In this document: positions 5,317 through 9,861 of the stretch, one piece after another | Layout of the letters: the number at the start of each line of letters is the position of its first letter | Position numbering within the stretch: the stretch's first letter is position 1 | Assembly: GCA_046765875.1 (NCBI GenBank) | Contig: JBKPSJ010000080.1 | Coordinates: 1 to 9,861, forward strand | DNA from: DASRHY01 sp046765875 | GTDB taxonomy: Bacteria > Actinomycetota > Actinomycetes > Propionibacteriales > Kribbellaceae | Length of the DNA stretch: 9,861 nt | Direction of reading: 5' to 3' | The notes under the pieces: generated by a model | What the model was told of the DNA's origin: nothing | The model's database searches: none | The model's input: the letters and a program-made list of their open reading frames with translations, nothing else | Translations under genes and position numbers: made by a program

Positions 5317-6123
5317 TCAGATGCTCAGCTGGGTCCTGAGCTGGGCCAGGATCGAGCCGAGGAGCCGGGAGACCTGCATCTGGCTGACGCCGATGTGCTC
5401 ACCGATCCGCTGCTGGCTCCACTCGTCGACGAATCGCAGTTTGAGGATTTGGCGTTCGCGGGTGGTGAGTGTGGCCAGTGCCGGCAGGACGGTGGTCAGT
5501 GCCTCGATTCGGTTCAGCTCCGCGTCCTCTGTTCCGAGGCGATCGACCAGTGGTCGTGTCGGAGATCCGTCGGAGGATCCTGCGTCGTTGCTGGTGGCAT
5601 CGAGTGACAGGGGTGCGTAGTACCGGGCGCTGTCCATCGCCTGCACCTCTTCGATCGTCTCCAGCGAAACACCGATCCGCTCGGCCAGGTCGGCGCTCGT
5701 CGGCGGCCGGCCGAGTTCCTGGGTCAGGGCGGGGCGGACGCTGAGCAGCTGGGTGTGCAGGTCCTGCAGCGGCCGGGAGGGCCGGATCGCCCATGAGTTG
5801 TCGCGAAAGTACCGCTGGATCTCTCCGCGAATTGTGGGCACGGCGAAGGAGAGGAACTCGGTGCCACGGTCCGGATCGAACCTGCGCGCCGCATTCACAA
5901 GTCCGACGTACGCAACCTGCTCGAGGTCGTCGACATCGACGCCACGGTTCACGTATCGCCGCGCGATGGCGCCGGCGACGTCGCGGTTGACCAGGACAAC
6001 GTCCTCGAGCAGGCGCTGGCGGCGGATGTGGCCGGCGGTGGATGCCTTCGACAGCAGGCGTTTCGTCCTGTGGGCACGCACACGATCGGTCGTGCGCGCA
6101 CGACGGTCGGTGTCGGTCGGCAT
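5317..6123 (-). CDS. SigB/SigF/SigG-family RNA polymerase sigma factor
   Basis: A 268-residue alternative sigma-70 factor of the general-stress and sporulation group. Region 2 spans ~36-112 with the core-binding/-10 motif DDLEQVAYVGLVNAARRFDP (65-84), FLSFAVPTIRGEIQRYFRD and the typical W(A/S)IRPSRPLQDL. Region 3 spans ~125-200. Region 4 spans ~212-266 with LTTRERQILKLRF and the helix-turn-helix SQQRIGEHIGVSQMQVSRLL (236-255), which reads the GTTT -35. ATG 6123 is chosen because GAGG lies seven bases upstream; the in-frame TTG at 6138 lies before that ribosome site. These factors are normally held by an RsbW-type anti-sigma factor, but none is adjacent here. At least two promoters of the type it should recognise lie in the window. 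Confidence 0.95.
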   Translation of the reverse strand: MPTDTDRRARTTDRVRAHRTKRLLSKASTAGHIRRQRLLEDVVLVNRDVAGAIARRYVNRGVDVDDLEQVAYVGLVNAARRFDPDRGTEFLSFAVPTIRGEIQRYFRDNSWAIRPSRPLQDLHTQLLSVRPALTQELGRPPTSADLAERIGVSLETIEEVQAMDSARYYAPLSLDATSNDAGSSDGSPTRPLVDRLGTEDAELNRIEALTTVLPALATLTTRERQILKLRFVDEWSQQRIGEHIGVSQMQVSRLLGSILAQLRTQLSI

Positions 6124-6182
6124 ACTGCTACCTCGCAAAAGTCTGACGCGAGATGGCTGCCTGCCGAACCACTACCGAGCCT

Positions 6183-6208
6183 GTGACCGCTTCTGTTCGG
6201 AATCAAAC
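6183..6208 (-). promoter_or_regulatory. Weak SigB/F-like promoter candidate upstream of the sigma gene
   Basis: Minus-strand GTTT (6208-6205), 16 bases, then GGTCAC (6188-6183), which matches the GGGTAY -10 at only four of six positions. It lies 59 bases before the sigma-factor ATG, in the 129-base gap after the small acidic gene. It would imply autoregulation, common for this sigma family, but the match is poor. Confidence 0.25.
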
Positions 6209-6252
6209 GGTTCTCTGGAGTCCCGAGGCGGTCGTCGCGGGAGAAGGAAGCG

Positions 6253-6471
6253 TCAGTCTTCGCCGTCGCTCTCCGAGGTCGGAGGCTGCGGGGCGTCGTT
6301 GCGACCGGATTGCGGACGTGCGCCCTCGTCGTGCCTGATCTGCCTCTTGAGGTCCGCACCGTCCAGGTCGCCCCGCTCGAGTTCCTCGTTGACCTCGGTG
6401 TCGGTGAGTTCGGCGGCCTTCTCATGCCTGGTCGGCGTCAGATTCTCGTACCGGTTGCTGGGGTTGGTCAT
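6253..6471 (-). CDS. Small acidic hypothetical protein (72 aa)
   Basis: A 72-residue hydrophilic protein that I do not recognise. It has an N-terminal NPSNRYENLTPTRHEKAAEL segment, a middle rich in Glu and Asp (TDTEVNEELERGDLDGADLK, 23-42) likely to be helical, and a disordered tail PQPPTSESDGED. There is no signal peptide, membrane segment or cysteine. The ATG at 6471 is chosen over 6489 because GGAGG lies eight bases upstream of it. It precedes the sigma gene in the same direction with a 129-base gap. Strong ribosome site and codon usage support a real gene. Its acidity and location would suit a small sigma-factor partner or stress protein, but this is a guess. Confidence 0.75.
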   Translation of the reverse strand: MTNPSNRYENLTPTRHEKAAELTDTEVNEELERGDLDGADLKRQIRHDEGARPQSGRNDAPQPPTSESDGED

Positions 6472-6512
6472 GGCACTCCCTCCGCTCATGAGTCACGCGG
6501 TCACAGGGTCCC

Positions 6513-6518
6513 GTACCC
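6513..6518 (-). promoter_or_regulatory. Isolated GGGTAC -10-like element before the small acidic gene
   Basis: GGGTAC on the minus strand lies 41 bases upstream of the ATG at 6471, the position expected for a SigB/F-type -10. No GTTT is found 14-16 bases further upstream (that stretch is GC-only), so only half of the promoter signal is present. It is also one arm of the imperfect inverted repeat GGGTACGGGACCC. Confidence 0.2.
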
Positions 6519-6568
6519 AGAAATCTCAAGGCCGCGCGAAGGTCAGGCGCAGGTTCGTCCTGTCACGG

Positions 6569-7284
6569 TCAGCACGTGAAGGCGGCACAGAGGTCGGGAC
6601 AGACCAGCCGGGTGAGATGGCTTTCGGACTCGTCCAGGTAGCCGGGATCGCTGCTGTGAGCCATGGACCTCGGTCGGCCCGCCTCCTCGATGTCGCTGCG
6701 CGGTCTTGTGCTCGGTGGCCAGTCCGGCAGGGTCTTGATCGTGTCCGTGACGAGCCCACCGAGGTGCCCGGCGCCGGCCTTCGTCGCTGAAGCGACGGAT
6801 GCCAGTGTCGCTCTCGGCATGCCCGGCCACCCCGCGTCCGCGGGGTCCTGGACCAGCACACGCCTCCCGGCCCGGTCGACGAGGGAGGCTCCGACCGCTC
6901 CGTCCTCGAGGGTCACGGACAGCACGACCGCGACGACGCTCGGCCCGGCCCATCGTGCGCTGCTCGTGAACATCACGTCCAGCGAGGGCCGGTGCCGGTT
7001 CACCTTCGGCCCGTTACTGAGATGGACCTGATGGTCGAGGACCAGCAGATGGTGGTCGGGTGGCGCGATCGCGATAGTGCCCGGGCGCAATGGCTGGCCG
7101 TCTGTGACGTGGACGGCTGCGAGCGGCCGGATCGGGAGAGTATCTGCGGGAGTCGGCTGCGTGCGGCCGGCGTTATGTGCACCGAGACCAGCACGCAGGC
7201 GTCCAGGTCCGCGGGCAGGCCGGCCACCACGTCCTGGAGGGCCTCGACCGCTCCGGCGGATCCACCGACCGCCACGAGTCTCAC
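6569..7284 (-). pseudogene. Stand-alone CheB-type methylesterase, split by a one-base frameshift
   Basis: The first frame starts at GTG 7284 and carries VAVGGSAGAVEAL (catalytic Ser9) and VSVHITP (His36), up to LPQILSRSG near 7130. Homology then jumps to the next frame: LAAVHVTDGQPLRPGTIAIA, PPDHHLLV, then VVLSVTLEDGAVGA (catalytic Asp) and VQDPADAGWPGMPR. One missing base at about 7121-7130 (a C restoring GPLAAVHV) explains the switch. The two parts together match the CheB methylesterase domain, which removes methyl groups from glutamates of receptors; here no response-regulator domain or chemotaxis gene is present. The C-terminus ends in CPDLCAAFTC, a possible degraded form of the CPDC...RCRVGH tail found in some actinobacterial CheB-like proteins. 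It is either a true pseudogene or a sequencing error. Confidence 0.75.
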
Positions 7285-7369
7285 TTGTGCATCATCCCCC
7301 GCTGCGACGCCCCGGCGCGGCTGTGTTCGCGTCGGTGCGTCGCGACCTCCCCCGGTGGCCGGATCCCGT

Positions 7370-9472
7370 CTACGGGGTCTGCGGAGGTGATTCAGGCGTC
7401 GTCTCCAGAGTGGGTTCTGGCGGGGTGTCCGGGTTGCCTTGGTCGTGCGGCACCACGCAGGCCGCGGTCTGTTGTGCCGAGTTGCCGGCCAGGTCCGTCG
7501 TACCGGCCTCGATCGTGTACGTCCGGCCGCCGCCGAATCCCAGCCGCGCGGCGCGGAGCCAGACGTTGCCGCCGTCGATCACGACCTGCGGGCCGTACCG
7601 GTCGTCCCGCGGTTGGCTGCTGCTACCGGTGACCTCGAAGGCCCCGATGCCGGACAAGGAGTCCGATGCCTCGACCGTCGCCACCTGTACGAGCTCCCCG
7701 TCGGGCGGCCATATCGAGCAGTCGGCGGTCGGCATACCGGACAGCACCGGGTCGGTCTTGTCGATCTTGGCCGTGTACGTCGCCGTCGTACTGTTACCCG
7801 CCCGGTCCGCGAAGGTTGCCTGCGCGACCTGGGCGGCACCCTCGTTCGTCAGTGTCACCGACTGCGGAGTGGTGGTGGCGAGCCCGGACCCGCCGCTGTC
7901 GGTCGCCGCGAACTGCACGGTGACGTCGGTGTTGTTCCAGCCGGCCGTGTTGGGTTGGGGAGTCGCCGAGGAGACGACGGATGGGGCCGTCTTGTCGATG
8001 CGTACCGCCATGGTGCGCTTCGTGCCGATGTTGCCCGCATTGTCGACGGCCCAGTACTGGACGTTCGTGACGCCCTCGTTCGAGACGGTGAGCTTCGCGT
8101 ACTCGCCGCCCACCTGGGTGACCGGCGATGTCGTGGCGCCGGACAACTGGTACTCGAGGTGGTTCACACCGGTCCCGGTCGGAGCCTCGCCGCCGCCGAT
8201 CCCCACGCTGACGTCGGTGTTGTTCCATCCCGCGGCGGTCGCCTTCGGCCAGAGCTTGATCTCGGCGCTCGGCAGCGTGCGGTCGGGTAGCACGATGTTC
8301 GGATCGAACACCGCACGCGACTTCAGCGTCTCGAACCACGCGTTCAACCCGGCGAGCAGGCCGACGTCGTTGATCTCGAGCAGTTGGTCGTCGAGCGCGT
8401 AGTTGCCGAGGAAGTTGAGTTCCGCGGAGCCCATGTACGCACGCTTGATCCGTTCGCCCGATGTGGTCGTGGCGTCGATCCAGTGCGCCTTGGCGATGAT
8501 GCCCACCGGAATGCCGCTGGCGGTGTGCTGGTCGCTGACCTTGATCAGATGCACGCCCGCGGCGAGCAGGCGTGCCTGGACGACCGCGTCCCACGTGCCG
8601 GCGGAGTATTCGACCGTGCATCCGGACAACGCGTACTCGGTGACCTTGTCGATCACCATCGCACGTTGCACTGCGGCGACGTTGTGACCGAACCGCACCA
8701 GGCCCTTGCCGTCGGGTGCGCCACCGGGCGCGTTGCAGTCGAGGTTGGGAAGCATCACCGCGAGCGGGTCGTCAGCTGCGCGAGCGCGGGGAAGGAAGTG
8801 AACCCTGCCATTGGTGATCGGCTCGCTGCGGTAGTAATTGTCTGTCCGCACCTGCGCCTTCAGATCCGCCCAGTATTTGTTGTACGCGTCGAACAACAGC
8901 GGATCGTTGCGGACGACAATGAGATCGTTGTGGTTGCGCACGTAGTCGTTGTTGAACTGCCCGGCGGACGTGGTCGACACGAACTTCGACCCGTCGCTCA
9001 TCTCGGAGATCGTCCAGAACCGGTTGTGCATGCCGTAGATCGCGCCGACCGGACTGACGATGCACGAGTCCAAGGGGACCGGGACCGCCGTCTCGCCGCA
9101 GGCCGTCACGTTGGCCGCCGGCAGGCTGCTCCGGATCAGCTGCGTGGCCGGCTCGCTGTTGGACATGCGGTGCAGGACGATCTGGATATCGACACCCCGG
9201 TTGTAGGCGTCGACGATCGCCTGGGCGATCCGCATCCGCGAGATGACTGTTTGCGCCATGAGCACATGGGCGCCGGCCGGCGTCATCGCCATCTGCTGGA
9301 TGAAATGGTTCTCCAGCGTCAGGTCCTCGCCGCCCTCGAGTGGCGGCACCGTGAATTGCAACTCGTACGTCGGACCGGCCGGCCGATCTGCGTCCTCCGC
9401 CATCGCCGTGGCAGGCACGAGACTTACCAGGAGGGCAAGCGCCGCGGCCCCCCTCGCCACCTTCGCGAACAT
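7370..9472 (-). CDS. Secreted phospholipase-D-like (HKD) protein with Ig-like C-terminal repeats
   Basis: A 700-residue exported protein. A signal peptide spans 1-25, with cleavage after ATAMA. Two PLD-like halves follow. The first (~50-210) has MHNRFWTIS (His149, Arg151 instead of Lys, Ser156 instead of Asp) and a TSAGQFN segment. The second (~225-390) has IIAKAHWID with Lys328 and Asp333, but Ile326 where the catalytic His should be, then GSAELNFLGN. Two Ig-like repeats beginning GWNNTDV (residues 415 and 511), each ending near RIDKTAP or KIDKTDP, are followed by a third divergent one (~575-675) and a Pro/Thr/Glu tail. PLD enzymes cleave phosphodiesters with paired HKD motifs; here both are altered, so activity is doubtful. 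The ATG at 9472 has AAGGAG seven bases upstream. The gene is isolated: it ends 85 bases before the CheB remnant, and ~390 bases without a gene lie upstream. Confidence 0.88.
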   Translation of the reverse strand: MFAKVARGAAALALLVSLVPATAMAEDADRPAGPTYELQFTVPPLEGGEDLTLENHFIQQMAMTPAGAHVLMAQTVISRMRIAQAIVDAYNRGVDIQIVLHRMSNSEPATQLIRSSLPAANVTACGETAVPVPLDSCIVSPVGAIYGMHNRFWTISEMSDGSKFVSTTSAGQFNNDYVRNHNDLIVVRNDPLLFDAYNKYWADLKAQVRTDNYYRSEPITNGRVHFLPRARAADDPLAVMLPNLDCNAPGGAPDGKGLVRFGHNVAAVQRAMVIDKVTEYALSGCTVEYSAGTWDAVVQARLLAAGVHLIKVSDQHTASGIPVGIIAKAHWIDATTTSGERIKRAYMGSAELNFLGNYALDDQLLEINDVGLLAGLNAWFETLKSRAVFDPNIVLPDRTLPSAEIKLWPKATAAGWNNTDVSVGIGGGEAPTGTGVNHLEYQLSGATTSPVTQVGGEYAKLTVSNEGVTNVQYWAVDNAGNIGTKRTMAVRIDKTAPSVVSSATPQPNTAGWNNTDVTVQFAATDSGGSGLATTTPQSVTLTNEGAAQVAQATFADRAGNSTTATYTAKIDKTDPVLSGMPTADCSIWPPDGELVQVATVEASDSLSGIGAFEVTGSSSQPRDDRYGPQVVIDGGNVWLRAARLGFGGGRTYTIEAGTTDLAGNSAQQTAACVVPHDQGNPDTPPEPTLETTPESPPQTP

Positions 9473-9750
9473 TCGCCCGCTCCTTCGTTCCAGCCACCTG
9501 GCCTCAGCAAGGCCGCATGGCCATGACCCCCGCGATCCGATGAGGAGCGACCTGAACCCATCCGTGCCGAGCGCGCATCCCCTTGACCTTCAACGAAGGC
9601 TGCGCTCCTTCGCCCACGCGGGCCGCGATGCGACCCGAAGGCGGTTCGCCCCGGACCCGGCGCCTTCACACCTGTGCCGAGACGTTCCCCCAAGACCGAT
9701 GGTGCCGTCACGCACTGCCACCGGCAACCCGCTTCCGCCCGTTATCGAGC

Positions 9751-9772
9751 AGCTGACACAGCTGTGTCAGCT
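9751..9772. promoter_or_regulatory. Perfect 22-bp palindrome, probable repressor operator
   Basis: The half-site AGCTGACACAG is followed directly by its exact complement. Size and symmetry fit a dimeric regulator of the TetR or GntR kind. On the minus strand TTGACA (9783-9778) lies 17 bases before TGTGTC (9760-9755) inside the palindrome, so a bound protein would cover a possible -10 box; that promoter match is weak. Confidence 0.55.
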
Positions 9773-9773
9773 T

Positions 9774-9791
9774 TAGTTGTCAAAGGCAACT
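9774..9791. promoter_or_regulatory. MarR-type operator-like inverted repeat
   Basis: TAGTTGTCAAAGGCAACT contains AGTTGTC-AAA-GGCAACT, six of seven arm positions paired, resembling MarR-family TTG-N7-CAA sites. It starts two bases after the 22-bp palindrome. It shares the pattern TAGTTGYC-N3-GKCAAC with the site at 4191-4207. It may control a gene beyond the right edge. Confidence 0.4.
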
Positions 9792-9861
9792 TCTGTACCG
9801 ATCTTGCGGCATTCGTTTTCGGATCGTATGTCTCCGACGGGCATTGCCTTCGGTGTTGTGT

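Larger units (their letters stand above)
9473..9861. other. Gene-free region upstream of the PLD-like gene
   Basis: Frames here are GC-driven and lack ribosome sites or recognisable motifs, so I see no gene. The left part (to ~9740) is very GC-rich and, read on the minus strand, would be a long 5' leader of the PLD-like gene; it contains a hairpin CGAAGG-7-CCTTCG at 9594-9612 and purine blocks GGGGGAAC and GGGGCGAACC. The right part (9740-9861) is clearly more AT-rich, as promoters in such genomes are, and holds two palindromic elements. Confidence 0.6.

Noticed and set aside
5753..6790. 345-codon open frame on the plus strand
   Set aside because: It runs across the sigma gene, the small acidic gene and part of CheB in antisense, and shows no protein family features.
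7077..8402. 441-codon open frame on the plus strand
   Set aside because: Shadow of the PLD-like gene and the CheB remnant; composition is Pro/Arg/Ser-rich and without family motifs.
8384..9526. 380-codon open frame on the plus strand
   Set aside because: It lies wholly opposite the PLD-like gene, whose signal peptide, HKD-like motifs and ribosome site prove the minus strand; the plus frame has no domain.
1..9861. CRISPR array, tRNA, rRNA or insertion sequence
   Set aside because: No regularly spaced repeats, no cloverleaf or rRNA signatures, and no transposase motifs or terminal inverted repeats were seen.

Overview
The window is GC-rich, densely coded actinobacterial DNA. The evidence is strong GC bias at third codon positions, Shine-Dalgarno motifs of the GGAGG/AAGGAG type, an F420-dependent oxidoreductase remnant, a Holin-X/DUF3618 gene pair, a SigB/SigF-type sigma factor and several large secreted proteins. 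A soil actinomycete (for example Kribbella or a related genus) fits, but the genus cannot be fixed from the sequence.

Layout. Bases 3-929 (+) hold the C-terminal part of a secreted glycoside hydrolase family 6 enzyme. All other intact genes are on the minus strand. Reading that strand from left to right in the window: a secreted SGNH/GDSL esterase (1017-1832) with a 16-codon leader ORF and a SigB/F-like promoter; a four-helix DUF6766-type membrane protein made of two tandem copies (2011-2694); a 27-residue single-helix peptide overlapping it by ATGA (2691-2774); a cysteine-rich lipoprotein (2781-3191); and a fluoroacetate-dehalogenase-like alpha/beta hydrolase (3242-4150). The last four are tightly packed and probably co-transcribed. 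A strong hairpin at 4216-4246 separates them from a coupled DUF3618 and Holin-X pair (4258-4925), which has its own SigB/F-like promoter at 4962-4986.

Bases 4983-5279 (+) carry only the last ~100 codons of an F420-dependent LLM oxidoreductase, a gene remnant. Then come a SigB/SigF-family sigma factor (5317-6123), a small acidic protein (6253-6471), a stand-alone CheB-type methylesterase broken by a one-base frameshift (6569-7284), and a 700-residue secreted phospholipase-D-like protein with C-terminal Ig-like repeats (7370-9472). The right end (9473-9861) has no convincing gene but holds a perfect 22-bp palindrome next to a MarR-type operator-like repeat.

How it may fit together (inference). 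The sigma factor, two or three promoters matching the SigB/F consensus (GTTT, 15-16 bases, GGGYAN), the Holin-X/DUF3618 envelope proteins and the lipoprotein/micropeptide/DUF6766 set look like a cell-envelope and general-stress island. Two decayed genes (LLM oxidoreductase, CheB) suggest the island is being remodelled. The most interesting candidate for an undescribed system is the lipoprotein, 27-residue peptide and duplicated DUF6766 protein.
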